A stretch of 64,000 bases of DNA. It comes from Myxococcales bacterium. GTDB lineage: Bacteria; Myxococcota_A; Bradymonadia; REDH01. The stretch's first letter is position 1. Each line of letters starts with the position of its first letter. The DNA lies in the NCBI GenBank assembly GCA_020633625.1, contig JACKDJ010000022.1, positions 1 to 64,000 on the forward strand, given 5' to 3'. The notes under the pieces were generated by a model. The model was not told the origin of the DNA. It searched no databases and saw only the letters and a list, made by a program, of their open reading frames with translations. The translations under genes and the position numbers were made by a program. This document shows positions 7,544 through 17,284 of the stretch, in pieces.

Positions 7544-9703
7544 ATGGTAGCCCGCGGCAGAGGGCCATCGAGCGTAGCGCCAGGGCGTCACCGCGTGGTG
7601 ACGCAGTGGTGCGCCCGGCTGCGGGTCCTGGTTGCGGTGCTCGGACTCGCCTTCTTCTCAGGGTGCCGCCCCGCCGGGACGGTTCGTCCGGGCGGCACGG
7701 AGTACCGCGTCGCGAGCGTCGACGTCGAGGGGGTGGACGCCGTCGATCGGGCCGCGCTGCTCGAGGTCCTCGCGACGCAGGAGAACACGCTCAACCCGTT
7801 CACGCCCACGTCGACCTTCAACCGCTACGAGGTCGCCGAGGACCAGGAGCGCATTCGGACATTCTATGCCGCGCGGGGCTACTTCGACGCCGAGGTCGTC
7901 GACTACGACGTGCGGCTCGATGAAGGCCGCCATCGGCGTGCGCACGTGACGTTCTACGTAGAGGAGGGCGCACAGTCGTCGCTCGCGACGGACGCTGTCT
8001 ACGACACTTCGGCGCTCCGTGCCGTCGATGTCGGCAGCCTGATCGGCGCCACGCCGCTGCGTGCCGGACGCCCGTTCTCTCAGGCCGAGGTCGAAGCCGA
8101 GCGTGAGCGCCTGCGGCGCACGCTTCAGGAACGCTCATTTGCGCGGGCGAGGATCGACGCGCGCGTGTACGTCGATCGCGAGGCGCACACCGCGCGGGTG
8201 TACTTCTTCATCGATCCAGGGATCGCGTGTGTGTTTGGAGAGATCCGGGTAGTTGGGAATGCGCACGTGCCGGCGGAGCTCATCCGGGAGACGACGGGGA
8301 TCCGCACGGGGCGGGTCTATCAGCAGAGCCGACTGCGCGACGCACAAGTCGAGCTGTATGCGCTCGACGCGTTCACATCGGTCGAGGTGACCCCGGAGCT
8401 CTCGACCGCGCCCGCCCGCCCAGCCGACCCGGCGGGGGCGGCGGCGACTGACGCGCTCCAGGCCGCTGACGGGTTCGAGCTTGCGATCCGTCTCAGCGAC
8501 CCGGCGCCAGGCCGTCCGCTCGCCGCCGGGCTGCTCGATAACATCGACCAGATCGAGTCTTACGACCCCTACGTCCCTGTCATCGTAACCGTCACCGAGT
8601 CGCCCGCGGCTGCCTACAAGACCGGCGGCGGGCTCGCGATCGAGAGCTCGCGGACCGAGGCGTACGGGCGCGCCAATGCGACCTGGCGAAACGTCCTCGC
8701 GCCGCTGAACCGCGCTGAGCTCGAGGGGCGACTGGGCTACGCATGGCTCCCCAGCGTCTTTGACCGCAACACCGTCGCAGACGGCCTGATCGGCGAGGTC
8801 TCCGGCGGACTGACCCGACCGAGACTCGTGCTCGGGATCTTCGACGCAACGCTCCGGCTCGGCTTCGAACACGGGATCGAACCCGATCACGCATTCAGCC
8901 GCCCGAGCGTCCGGCTCGGGCTCGAGAACCGCGTCGGGGCGTTGACGCGGGTGAACTTCGGCTACGCATTCGAGATCAACCTAACGCGCGACTTCGCCGA
9001 TGACGTCGCCGTCGCGACGGCGCGCGGCTCCTGCGACGAGCTCCCGCGCGCCTTCCGGATCGGATACCTCGACGCAGGCGTGTCGCGCGACCGTTCCAAC
9101 TTCGACCCGCGGGAGCGACTCCGTCGTTCGGTGCGCTACCGGCAAACGAACGACGACTGGGCCGGCAGCCTGCGCGCGCAGCTTGGGGAGGGCGTGCTGG
9201 GCGACTACCCATACCTGCGCATCGAGCCCGACCTGCGCTACTACCGCCGACTCGGCTCTCGGCTCACGGTCGCGACGCGCGCCAGCGTCGGCGCGATTGT
9301 CGACTTTGGCGAGCCGGTGCCGCGAAGCCAGTGTTTGTTCCTCGGGGGCGGCAGCACAATCCGCGGCTTCGCCGAGCGCCGCGCCGGGCCGCATGCCGAA
9401 GCCAACATCCCCGGCGGTGGCGTGTTCTCGGCGCTGTTCAACTTCGAGCCGCGGCTCGCGCTCAGCGACCTGTTTGGACTCGTGGCCTTCGTCGACCTCG
9501 GCGAGGTCAATACACGGCTGGGACTCGACGCCGCCTGGGGCGGCGCGACGGGCGCACACGCCGCGGTCGGCGGCGGACTGCGCATCTTCACACCGATCGG
9601 CCCGGTGCGCGCCGACATCGGCGTGCGCGTCACCCCGCTGCCGAGCGACTTTGGCCGCTCGCGCCCCGTCCAGTTCGTCTTCTCGCTCGGCGAGGCGTTC
9701 TGA
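7544..9703 (+). CDS. tamA: Omp85-family outer-membrane assembly protein, TamA-like with lipobox
   Basis: The protein has an N-terminal signal segment, POTRA-type repeats (about 50-290, e.g. YRVASVDVEGVDAVDRAAL and CVFGEIRVVGNAHVP) and a C-terminal beta-barrel. The barrel contains the conserved Omp85 loop-6 motif as GGGSTIRGFAERR and ends in alternating aromatic strands with a terminal Phe (VFSLGEAF). It directly precedes tamB, which identifies it as TamA rather than BamA. The signal peptide ends in FFSGC, a lipobox, so the mature protein may start with a lipidated Cys, as in TamL of Bacteroidetes. The ATG at 7544 is listed; a GTG at 7598 would give a more typical signal peptide and is equally possible. 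Confidence 0.85.
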   Translation: MVARGRGPSSVAPGRHRVVTQWCARLRVLVAVLGLAFFSGCRPAGTVRPGGTEYRVASVDVEGVDAVDRAALLEVLATQENTLNPFTPTSTFNRYEVAEDQERIRTFYAARGYFDAEVVDYDVRLDEGRHRRAHVTFYVEEGAQSSLATDAVYDTSALRAVDVGSLIGATPLRAGRPFSQAEVEAERERLRRTLQERSFARARIDARVYVDREAHTARVYFFIDPGIACVFGEIRVVGNAHVPAELIRETTGIRTGRVYQQSRLRDAQVELYALDAFTSVEVTPELSTAPARPADPAGAAATDALQAADGFELAIRLSDPAPGRPLAAGLLDNIDQIESYDPYVPVIVTVTESPAAAYKTGGGLAIESSRTEAYGRANATWRNVLAPLNRAELEGRLGYAWLPSVFDRNTVADGLIGEVSGGLTRPRLVLGIFDATLRLGFEHGIEPDHAFSRPSVRLGLENRVGALTRVNFGYAFEINLTRDFADDVAVATARGSCDELPRAFRIGYLDAGVSRDRSNFDPRERLRRSVRYRQTNDDWAGSLRAQLGEGVLGDYPYLRIEPDLRYYRRLGSRLTVATRASVGAIVDFGEPVPRSQCLFLGGGSTIRGFAERRAGPHAEANIPGGGVFSALFNFEPRLALSDLFGLVAFVDLGEVNTRLGLDAAWGGATGAHAAVGGGLRIFTPIGPVRADIGVRVTPLPSDFGRSRPVQFVFSLGEAF

Positions 9704-12700
9704 TGGCGGGCGCGGTGCGAAGGTGGACGCGCCGGCTCGCAGCCGCGCTCGTTGCGCTCATCGCGCTCGTGCTGTGCGTCGCCGTCGCAGCGTATGTTTG
9801 GGTTACGCGGACCGAGCGCGGCCGAGAGCTGGTCCGTCGCGAGGTCATAGGAGCGCTGTCGGGCTCTGTGTTTGCGGGCGAACTGAACATCGGTCGGCTC
9901 GATGAGCTCTCGCTCCACGGGTTGCGCCTCTCCGAGCTCGAGATCCTCACGGCCGACGGACGCCGTGCGATCGCAGCCGAGGCAGCGAGCGCCACAATCC
10001 GCCCCCTCGCCTTGCTTCACAGACGCGTCGAGATCGACTCGATCTCGGTCGAGGGGCTCGCGATCCGCGCTCGCGTCGACGAAGACGGCGCGCTGAATCT
10101 CGGCCGGCTCATGGCCCCGTCCGAGTCATCGGGCGACCCATCGCCAGGCTGGGGCGTCGCGATCCGGGAGGTCGCCGTTACCCGCGGCCGCTTCTCGCTG
10201 CGTGTCGCGGCCAACGACGACGCGCGCGTCGTCGTCCTGTCGGACATCGAGACGACGCTCGGCGTCGATGTCTCTGCCGACGGCACGCTCACGGTCGACC
10301 TTCGGCACCTCGAGGCCGGGCTCGCCACACCGGTCGACCTCGAGGCCCGGAGCCACGTCGCCGTGTTGCCGCTGCGCCTGACCGTCGCGGGCGACTCGGT
10401 CGTCGTCGCAGGCGAAGGGCTCGCCATCGAGCGCACGCGCGTCGGCGCCTTCGGCGGGACCATCGGCCTCGACGGGCCCGACGGCGCGCCCTTCGGCGAC
10501 ATCGCGCTTCGCGCCGCCGACGTCGAGCTGCGCCCCGAGGACCTGAACGGCTTTCTGCCCGCCGACGTCCAGCTCCTTGCGCCGCTCACGCTGGGCCTCT
10601 CGGCCGAGGGCCCGGTCGACGCGGTCGAGCTGCGTCTCCCGGTGCGCGCCGCAGCCGGCGAGATCGATGCGGCGATCACACTCGACCTCACCAACCCCGG
10701 CGAGCCCGGCTACCAAGGGACTCTGTCGCTGCGCCGGTTCGTGCCGGCGCGCTGGGTGAGTGTCGACGTCGACGCCGACGTCTCGGCCGCGCTGCGTGTC
10801 GAAGGGCGCGGAATCGCGGCCGATTCGGCACGCGTGTCGGTGACCGCCGACGTGGGCCCGTCGCGAGTCGTCGGCTTCCCTGTCGACGGGGCCTGGTTCG
10901 CCGCCAGCTATCAGTCAGGTGACGTCGCGATCGACGGCCTGAACCTCTGGACCGCCGGCGCCTCGCTCGAGGGCAGCGCGTCACTGGCCAGGAGCGGCGC
11001 CGTGCGGGCGGATCTGACGGTCGCGGCGCCCGATCTCGCGGCGGTCGTCACGCGCGCCATGGCGATGCTCCCCGAGCTCGCCGACGCCGGGCTCGCCGAC
11101 GTCTCGGGCGCGGTGCGGGCCAAGGCGACGCTCGACGGCGCGATCCCCCTCGACCAGTTCACCGCAGGTTGGCGTCCCGAGACGACCGAGGACTGGGTCG
11201 CCCTCGCAGGCGGCCTCGGCGGAACGCTGGATGTCTCAACGCACGACCTCGTCGTACCCGGTGCGAGCGTCGCCGACGCCCGGGTGACGATCATCGGGAC
11301 CGCCACCGAAGGCCGCCCCGACATCGGCTTCGATCTCGCGGCAGCCGGAGTGCGCGCCGCCGGTCACGTGCTCGACCAAACGCGCATGCGGGGGGCTTTC
11401 GACGGGGAGCGAGCCGAGCTCACCGCTGGAGTCAGCGCCGATGGTGGGGACGTCGACGTCTCGACCGCGTTGGCGGCGACGCTCGCAAACGATCGCGTCA
11501 CCGTCGAGCTGAACCGGCTCGCCGCAGTCGTCGCCGGTATCGACGCCGAGCTCCTGGAGCCGACGATCGTCGGCATCTCGCTCGTCGACGGCACGGGCGT
11601 CGGGCGCGTCGAGCTCGCCTCTTCCGCGCTGCGCGTCCTCGGTGCCGGTGTCGTCGTCGGTGGCGCGTACGACCTGGACGCCGCCGCGGTGGACGTGCGG
11701 CTCGACGCGGCGGAGCTCGACCTCGTGACGCTTACGTCGCGCCTCGGCGTAGAGGCTGGACTCGGCGCGGGCACCGCAAGCGTCGCGCTCGCTCTGCGAG
11801 GGCCTCTGCGCGCGCCGAGGGGCGAGGTGGAGCTCTCGGCGCGGGGCGTCGAGTGGAGCGACCTCTCCGATCTCGGGCTCGACCTATCGGCGGCCCTATC
11901 GCCGGGTCGGCTGGAGGTCGACGCCCGCGCGTCCGTCCGCGGGACCGAGATCGCCACGCTCACGACGGCCGAGCAGGCGCTTCCAGTCAATGTGAACCTC
12001 GAGACCGGCTCCGTTTCGATCGACGAGCACGCGCCGCTCCGCCTGCTGTTCGACCTGGCGCGGTTCAAGCTCGGGACGCTGCAGCCGGCATTCGGCGCCG
12101 AAGTTCGCGTTGCCAGCAGCGGGTACCTAGCAGCGCACGCTGAGCTCGCTGGCACCGCGAGCGCGCCGACCCTATCGGCGAGCGCGAGCCTCGACGGCGC
12201 GTCGCTCGACCTTCCAGTCGGTGATGCGACCCCGTGGCGAGTCCGGGGAGATGCAGCCGTCGAACTGGCCTACGCGCCGGGCGACGGCTTCTCGGCCGCC
12301 GCCCGATTTGTGCGAGGGGGGCGCGCGATCCTCGATGCGCGCGGAAGCGTCGATGCCGACATCTTCGACCTCGTCGAAGACCCCGTTGCCGTCGGGCGTC
12401 GGGCCGCGCTCGATCTCTCGGCGACCCTCGGCCCGCTCTCGGTCTCCGACCTCCCGCCCGGGCTTGCGCGAGAGTACGACGTCGAGTCTGGCGAGGTCGT
12501 CGCGTCAGTCACCTGGCGCGGGACTGCCGACGGTGGAGACGGCACCCTCGACGTGCGGGCCGATGGCGTGGTCGTCGGAGAGCTCCCCGCGTTCGACGCG
12601 GAGCTCGCTGCGCAGGCGGGCGACCGCATCGCCGCTCGGGCATCGGTGGCACTCAGCGCATCGGCAGGCGCAGGGAGCGGCGGAGAGGCTGCGTCGCCCG

Positions 12701-14697
12701 ACGCGGAGCCGGACGCGCCGCCCGCAGAGCCTGAGCCGGCGCGCATGGCGCGCATCGAGGCAACGCTCGAGTCCGAGGCGACGGTCGCCGACCTGCTCGA
12801 CGACCCGCTCGGTGCGGCCGTGCGAGCGCGCCTGCACATGCCACAGACCGCGCTCACGGCTTTCGCGGCCCTGCTCGAGTCGGAAGCACCGCTCGGAGGG
12901 TCCGCCGAGGGATACGTCGACGTCGTGGGTACCGCTCGAGCGCCGCGATTGTTTGGGCGCTTCGCCCTCCGCGGTTTGGACGTTCTCGACGACACGCCCG
13001 GTGCCGTCGCCGTAGAGGTGTCGTTTGACGGGGCCACTGCGGCGGCCCGCGTACTGGCCTGCGACGGCGCGCTGGAGGGGCTCGACGCGGTCGCAGAGGT
13101 CGACGTGCCCTGGGACGCTCTCGTGGCGGACCTAGAGGCCGAGTCGGACGCTCCGGAAGGGAGCGCGGCGAGCGCCGACGGCACGGGCGCCGACACTCCG
13201 GACCAGCGGCAGCCGACCGCCCCGGCGCTCGAGAGCTGGCCACTGCGTGCCCGCGTCGACGCGCGAGCTGCACAGCTCGGCGCCATCGCGCCGGTGGCCC
13301 TGATCGCGGGGGTCGCCTCTGAGCTCTCCGGCACGCTCGACGTCGACCTCGACGTGTCAGGGACCGTCGGCGCGCCGCGTCTCGTCGGCGCAGCCGCTCT
13401 CTCCGGCGGCCGTGTGTCGCTCGTCGCGCTTGGGCGAACGTTCAATCAGGTCTCCGCCACAGCTCGGTTCTCGAACGAGGCGATCGCGCTCGACGACCTG
13501 AGGGTCGAGGACGACCGCGGCCGCGTGACGGGCTCGGCGCGAGTGACGCTCGACGACTTCGTGCCAGTGAACGCCAGCGCAGACCTGCGGCTTCGCGACT
13601 TCCTCGCGGTGGATTCGACCGGCGCCGGAGTGATTGTCTCAGGCGGCGTCGCGCTGCGAGGCACCTTCGCCGACGAGGCCGACGCGTTCGACGGCAGCGT
13701 GACGCTCTCGTCGCTCGTCATCGACATCCCCGACACCGCCGCTGGTACTGACGCCGGACCTACTGCGCTGCCGGCGTGGGTGTACTTCGTCGACGAAGAC
13801 GTCGCGCGCGACCAGGTGGGCGAGCGCGAGCCGCGGCGCGTGGTCGTGGCTGGGGAGACGACCTCGGCGCCGTCGACGTTCGTCACGACCCTCCACATTA
13901 CCACCGACGCTCCGGCCGACGTCCATCAGCAGCTCGCCGAGCTCCGGTTCACAGTCGACCTGCGACTTCGAAACGGGCCCGAGGGGATGACGCTCGACGG
14001 TCGCGTCACGCTCCCGAGTGGCCGGGTGCGCGTCGCTGGCAACGCGTTCGAGATCGAGCGCGGCGTCGTCGTCTTCTCGCCCGACGATGTTGGGGTCGAC
14101 CCTCAGATCGACGTTCTTGCGGTGCACGCGCTTCCGTCCAGCGTGAGCGAGTACCTGAGCTCGGCGGTCAGCGCGCCGTCCGGCGACGTCGCCTCGGTGC
14201 GGGTGACGGTGCGCGGCCGGCTCACAGAGCTCGCCGCGGACCCGGCCAGTGCTCTCGTGCTCGCCTCGGACCCCGGGATGAGCGAGGCCGACATCTTTCA
14301 GGTGCTCGCATCTGGGCGGCTCTCGAGCGACTCATCGACCGAAGAGGCGCAGCAGGGGTTTGCCGCGCTCTCGTCGCTGCTGCTGGGAGTCGTCGGCGAC
14401 CAGCTCTCGAGCGGGATCCCGATCGACACTCTACGGATCGAGAGCACTTCCGACACACAGCGCGTCGAGGGTGGCAAATACATCGCCGACAATCTGTACA
14501 TGAGCGGAACATACATACGGAGTCCCGACGTCGACGACGACAACAACTTCGAGGTGTCGCTCGACTGGATCCTGCGCCAGATCGGACCCGGCTCGCTGCG
14601 CCTCGAGCTCCGCGGGGGCGACCGCGCAAAGGGCGGCGTGGAGCTCCTGTTCAACGTCATCCGAGCGGCGAGGGTTGCCGACGAGGCAGCGCCGTAG
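9703..14697 (+). CDS. tamB: TamB, translocation and assembly module protein
   Basis: TamB of 1664 residues: a short basic N-terminus, one transmembrane helix (LVALIALVLCVAVAAYVWV), a very long repetitive beta-strand region and the C-terminal TamB domain (PF04357, old DUF490) over roughly the last 350 residues. That domain contains the diagnostic stretch EIERGVVVFSPDD and ends FELLFNVIR-like. TamB-type proteins form hydrophobic grooves across the periplasm and act in barrel-protein insertion and phospholipid transport. The gene starts inside the tamA stop (TGATG, 9701-9705), giving tight coupling. A Pro/Ala/Glu-rich stretch near 990-1010 and an acidic linker near 1145-1170 interrupt the strand array. 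A farther upstream start at 9331 overlaps tamA and is rejected. Confidence 0.93.
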   Translation: MAGAVRRWTRRLAAALVALIALVLCVAVAAYVWVTRTERGRELVRREVIGALSGSVFAGELNIGRLDELSLHGLRLSELEILTADGRRAIAAEAASATIRPLALLHRRVEIDSISVEGLAIRARVDEDGALNLGRLMAPSESSGDPSPGWGVAIREVAVTRGRFSLRVAANDDARVVVLSDIETTLGVDVSADGTLTVDLRHLEAGLATPVDLEARSHVAVLPLRLTVAGDSVVVAGEGLAIERTRVGAFGGTIGLDGPDGAPFGDIALRAADVELRPEDLNGFLPADVQLLAPLTLGLSAEGPVDAVELRLPVRAAAGEIDAAITLDLTNPGEPGYQGTLSLRRFVPARWVSVDVDADVSAALRVEGRGIAADSARVSVTADVGPSRVVGFPVDGAWFAASYQSGDVAIDGLNLWTAGASLEGSASLARSGAVRADLTVAAPDLAAVVTRAMAMLPELADAGLADVSGAVRAKATLDGAIPLDQFTAGWRPETTEDWVALAGGLGGTLDVSTHDLVVPGASVADARVTIIGTATEGRPDIGFDLAAAGVRAAGHVLDQTRMRGAFDGERAELTAGVSADGGDVDVSTALAATLANDRVTVELNRLAAVVAGIDAELLEPTIVGISLVDGTGVGRVELASSALRVLGAGVVVGGAYDLDAAAVDVRLDAAELDLVTLTSRLGVEAGLGAGTASVALALRGPLRAPRGEVELSARGVEWSDLSDLGLDLSAALSPGRLEVDARASVRGTEIATLTTAEQALPVNVNLETGSVSIDEHAPLRLLFDLARFKLGTLQPAFGAEVRVASSGYLAAHAELAGTASAPTLSASASLDGASLDLPVGDATPWRVRGDAAVELAYAPGDGFSAAARFVRGGRAILDARGSVDADIFDLVEDPVAVGRRAALDLSATLGPLSVSDLPPGLAREYDVESGEVVASVTWRGTADGGDGTLDVRADGVVVGELPAFDAELAAQAGDRIAARASVALSASAGAGSGGEAASPDAEPDAPPAEPEPARMARIEATLESEATVADLLDDPLGAAVRARLHMPQTALTAFAALLESEAPLGGSAEGYVDVVGTARAPRLFGRFALRGLDVLDDTPGAVAVEVSFDGATAAARVLACDGALEGLDAVAEVDVPWDALVADLEAESDAPEGSAASADGTGADTPDQRQPTAPALESWPLRARVDARAAQLGAIAPVALIAGVASELSGTLDVDLDVSGTVGAPRLVGAAALSGGRVSLVALGRTFNQVSATARFSNEAIALDDLRVEDDRGRVTGSARVTLDDFVPVNASADLRLRDFLAVDSTGAGVIVSGGVALRGTFADEADAFDGSVTLSSLVIDIPDTAAGTDAGPTALPAWVYFVDEDVARDQVGEREPRRVVVAGETTSAPSTFVTTLHITTDAPADVHQQLAELRFTVDLRLRNGPEGMTLDGRVTLPSGRVRVAGNAFEIERGVVVFSPDDVGVDPQIDVLAVHALPSSVSEYLSSAVSAPSGDVASVRVTVRGRLTELAADPASALVLASDPGMSEADIFQVLASGRLSSDSSTEEAQQGFAALSSLLLGVVGDQLSSGIPIDTLRIESTSDTQRVEGGKYIADNLYMSGTYIRSPDVDDDNNFEVSLDWILRQIGPGSLRLELRGGDRAKGGVELLFNVIRAARVADEAAP

Positions 14698-14716
14698 CTG
14701 CCACCCGCGCCGTGCG

Positions 14717-15187
14717 TCACACTTGCTTGCCGTTGTGTTGGATGTGCTCGAGCAGGCCGGGGACGGAGCGAACGAGGATGGCCCATACCTCCTCGAACCC
14801 CTCCGGCCCGCCGCCCCAGGGGTCCGGAACGTCGAGCGTTCCGAGGCACTCGGGGTCGAACTCGCGTACGAGCGGGCGTCGATGTGCCGGCAGGTCGATC
14901 AGCGCGCGCTGGTTGGAGCGGTCCATCGGGACGATGAAGTCGAACTGGCGAAGGTCCGCCGCAACGAGCTTGCGAGATCGCTGCGCGCTGATGTCGAGCC
15001 CATGGGCGCGGGCGACGCGAATGCTGCCCGGGTTCGGCGGCTCGCCCGCGTGGTGTCCACTCGTCGCCGCGGAGTCGATGACGAACCGATCCGTGTGGCC
15101 CCGTGCCTCGACGTGAGCGCGAAACGCCGCTTCGGCCAGTGGGGAGCGGCAGATGTTGCCGAGGCACAGGAACAGGACGCGGATCAT
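14717..15187 (-). CDS. low-molecular-weight protein tyrosine phosphatase family
   Basis: LMW-PTP of 156 residues, starting MIRVLFLCLGNICRSP. The phosphate-binding loop C8-x5-R14-S15 is intact and near the N-terminus as in all family members. The general-acid loop appears as DVPDPWGG near residue 118. These enzymes dephosphorylate tyrosine on proteins, often regulating exopolysaccharide synthesis. An ATG 48 bp further upstream would add a Pro-rich tail without family similarity, so 15187 is preferred. It is convergent with tamB and not obviously in an operon. Arsenate reductase (ArsC) also uses this fold, but the DPWGG loop favours a phosphatase. Confidence 0.9.
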   Translation of the reverse strand: MIRVLFLCLGNICRSPLAEAAFRAHVEARGHTDRFVIDSAATSGHHAGEPPNPGSIRVARAHGLDISAQRSRKLVAADLRQFDFIVPMDRSNQRALIDLPAHRRPLVREFDPECLGTLDVPDPWGGGPEGFEEVWAILVRSVPGLLEHIQHNGKQV

Positions 15188-15321
15188 CGAGAGTCGGGGA
15201 GCTGGGCGCGACGGTGCGGGCGCGATTCCCGCCAAGGGTGGATGGGGGGCACCCCAGCGTCAAGGGCAGATGCTGCCAGCCCGGGGTTGAACGCGCGCGC
15301 GGCCGGCAGTAGACGTCGGAT

Positions 15322-15792
15322 ATGGAGACTCGCGACGCAGAGCAGCGGCCGTTCGGGGTAGCCGGACGTTCGGCGGCACGCGCGTCGGTGCTTGTGCTCG
15401 CGTTCGCTGCCGGCTGCGGAGGCACCGCTGCCATCGAGCGCGCGGATCCGGCAGACGGCGAGCTGGCGGCGCGCTGGGAGGCGGCGCGCCTCAGGCTGCT
15501 CGACGACTACGAGACCTGGATCGGTCCGGTCGCAGTCGATGCGCGGGCTGTCCGCGTCCCGACCGAGGTCGGCTGGTGCTACGCGTGGTTCGCGGTCGGC
15601 GGCGAGGGCGTGCGAGACGTCGACCTGCGCGCGGTGCGCGACGACGGCGTGTCGGCTGGCGAAGACGGGATGCTCGATGCCACCCCGTTCGTTCAGTACT
15701 GTGCCGACGACTCCCACGACGTCGTGGTCTCTGTCATCCGCGCGCGGGGACGCGGGGCCGTCGCGTTCGGAGTGGTTCGGAAGCCGGACTGA
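15322..15792 (+). CDS. small putative lipoprotein of unknown function
   Basis: I do not recognise the family. The 156-residue product has an N-terminal hydrophobic segment (ASVLVLAFAAGC) ending in a lipobox, so it is probably exported and lipidated at C33. The mature part has two more cysteines (GWCYAW and VQYCADD) that could form a disulfide, and strand-rich sequence ending in AFGVVRKPD. The start is the ATG at 15322; the long N-terminal region before the hydrophobic core is somewhat unusual. It is flanked by oppositely oriented genes and seems monocistronic. Confidence 0.7.
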   Translation: METRDAEQRPFGVAGRSAARASVLVLAFAAGCGGTAAIERADPADGELAARWEAARLRLLDDYETWIGPVAVDARAVRVPTEVGWCYAWFAVGGEGVRDVDLRAVRDDGVSAGEDGMLDATPFVQYCADDSHDVVVSVIRARGRGAVAFGVVRKPD

Positions 15793-15807
15793 ACCGCCCG
15801 CGGCGGG

Positions 15808-16251
15808 TCAGGCGCAGTGCTTGTCGATCAGCCGACCGAGCCCGGGGAGCGCCTCGGCGACGTTGCCTTCGGCGATCGGGCGGAGCTTCTCGTAGGTCTT
15901 CTTGAGCGTGGCGTTCGACGTGCGGCGCGCGCGCCCGTCGGTCGTCGCGAGGAGCGCGTCGACGGCGGCCTTCCGGTTTGCGGTCAGGTAGTTGGCGAAG
16001 GAGCCGCTCGGGTTCGCTCGGTAGGTGGCGTGAAGGGGCTCAATCGCGGCGCAGAACTCGTCGAGCAGCCCGTCGACGACCTCGGGGATGATCGACGCCT
16101 TCACCGACTTGACGACCTTGTAGGCGGCCTTGATGCCCATGCCCGACAGGCCGCCCTTGCGGTCTACCTCGGTGTCGATCAGGGTGACGACGTCTCGCAC
16201 GACTGCGGCACGCTGGGGATTTTCGCTCACGACCTCGGCCATCGACTTCAT
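15808..16251 (-). CDS. DUF6918-like helical protein
   Basis: The 147-residue protein begins MKSMAEVVSENPQRAAVVRD and contains IDTEVDRKGGLSGMGIKAAYKVVKSVK, which resembles the DUF6918 family seen in Actinobacteria and Myxococcota. It is all-helical, with no signal peptide or catalytic motif. The C-terminal third (LRPIAEGNVAEALPGLGRLIDKH) repeats the same amphipathic pattern. I prefer the ATG at 16251, whose upstream ATACCTCTTCGG on the plus strand reads as a purine-rich ribosome site on the minus strand; the longer frame to 16410 runs into the neighbouring gene. It lies 34 bp downstream of the glycerophosphodiesterase on the same strand. Confidence 0.75.
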   Translation of the reverse strand: MKSMAEVVSENPQRAAVVRDVVTLIDTEVDRKGGLSGMGIKAAYKVVKSVKASIIPEVVDGLLDEFCAAIEPLHATYRANPSGSFANYLTANRKAAVDALLATTDGRARRTSNATLKKTYEKLRPIAEGNVAEALPGLGRLIDKHCA

Positions 16252-16285
16252 CGGGATACCTCTTCGGTTGGGGATGCTGGGCGGC

Positions 16286-17035
16286 TCAGGAGCGAGCACC
16301 CGAGACGATCTCGCGGAGCTCTGAGATCCGCGCCGCGATGATGCCGTCGGGGCGGAGGTTGACGGCGCGACGGTATGCGAGCGCCCGAGCTTCGGGTGGT
16401 GCGAGCTCATCGTCGAGCGTCATCCACACGTAGAGGCGCATGTTCTGCGCCGACGTAGCGGCGCGGTGGACGGGGAGGGTGAGCCGGTGGTGAAGCGCGA
16501 TCGCGTCGGCGCCGAAGCGTGCCGCGCGCGCCAGCGGCCACAGCTCGAAGAGCCGCTGGCGTGGGTTCCAGGATCGAGATCCGGCGAGGAGGCCGAGTCG
16601 GCCCCGGTACCCGAGGCGCCGCGCCTCGGCGAGTACGCTCGTCTCGAACGAAGTGATCAGCGCACCGTCGAGAAGTTCGAAGCGCCGCAGCGACTCCAGC
16701 ACCGCCGCGACGACGCGGGGATCGGTCGCCTTGATCTCGACGTCGAGTGCGATGCGCGCGCGGACCTTGGCGCAGAGCTCGTCGAAGGTGGGGAGCGCCT
16801 CGCCGTTCGGCAGCCGCGCTTCGCGCAACGCTTCGAGCGAGCTCGTCGCGATGGTCAGGTCGCGGTCCGTGCAACGCGCCGTCGTGGGGTCGTGCGACAC
16901 CACCGCGACGCCGTCGGCCGAGAGGTGGACGTCGAGTTCGAGACGATGCGCGCGCTGCTCGATCGCCCGCTCGAACGCTTCGAGCGAGTTCTCGGGCGCA
17001 TCGAGCGCGGCGCCGCGGTGGGCGATGATCTCCAT
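16286..17035 (-). CDS. glycerophosphodiester phosphodiesterase
   Basis: GDPD of 249 residues, cytoplasmic (no signal peptide), likely hydrolysing glycerophosphodiesters to glycerol 3-phosphate and an alcohol. Family motifs are complete: IIAHRGAALDAPENS at the N-terminus (catalytic His, Arg and Glu), ELDVHLSADGVAVVSHDPT (metal-binding E and D, second catalytic His), and LDVEIK. The ATG at 17035 begins exactly at the family N-terminus. The upstream 249 bp to the divergent gene at 17285 hold no clear promoter. Function in phospholipid recycling is inferred from the family. Confidence 0.9.
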   Translation of the reverse strand: MEIIAHRGAALDAPENSLEAFERAIEQRAHRLELDVHLSADGVAVVSHDPTTARCTDRDLTIATSSLEALREARLPNGEALPTFDELCAKVRARIALDVEIKATDPRVVAAVLESLRRFELLDGALITSFETSVLAEARRLGYRGRLGLLAGSRSWNPRQRLFELWPLARAARFGADAIALHHRLTLPVHRAATSAQNMRLYVWMTLDDELAPPEARALAYRRAVNLRPDGIIAARISELREIVSGARS

Positions 17036-17284
17036 CGGCTCGTTGTCTCGCGCCGGGTGACGTCCGGGCGAGGCCAGGAGCCCGGTCCAGGGTCCGTACG
17101 CGGGCGCGTTGGGTTGCGCAAGTCGGTTGGCGGGCGTGGTAGCGCGGGTCGCGGACGGACTGAGGCAACGCGAAGGGCTGGACCGGGCGTCCGCTCGCCG
17201 CGAAGATACGGTGGTTCGGTCGGCGCGGACCGATCGTCGAGAGCGTTGCCCTTCCGCCGGGCCCGTGTCACCAGCAGGAGCCCG

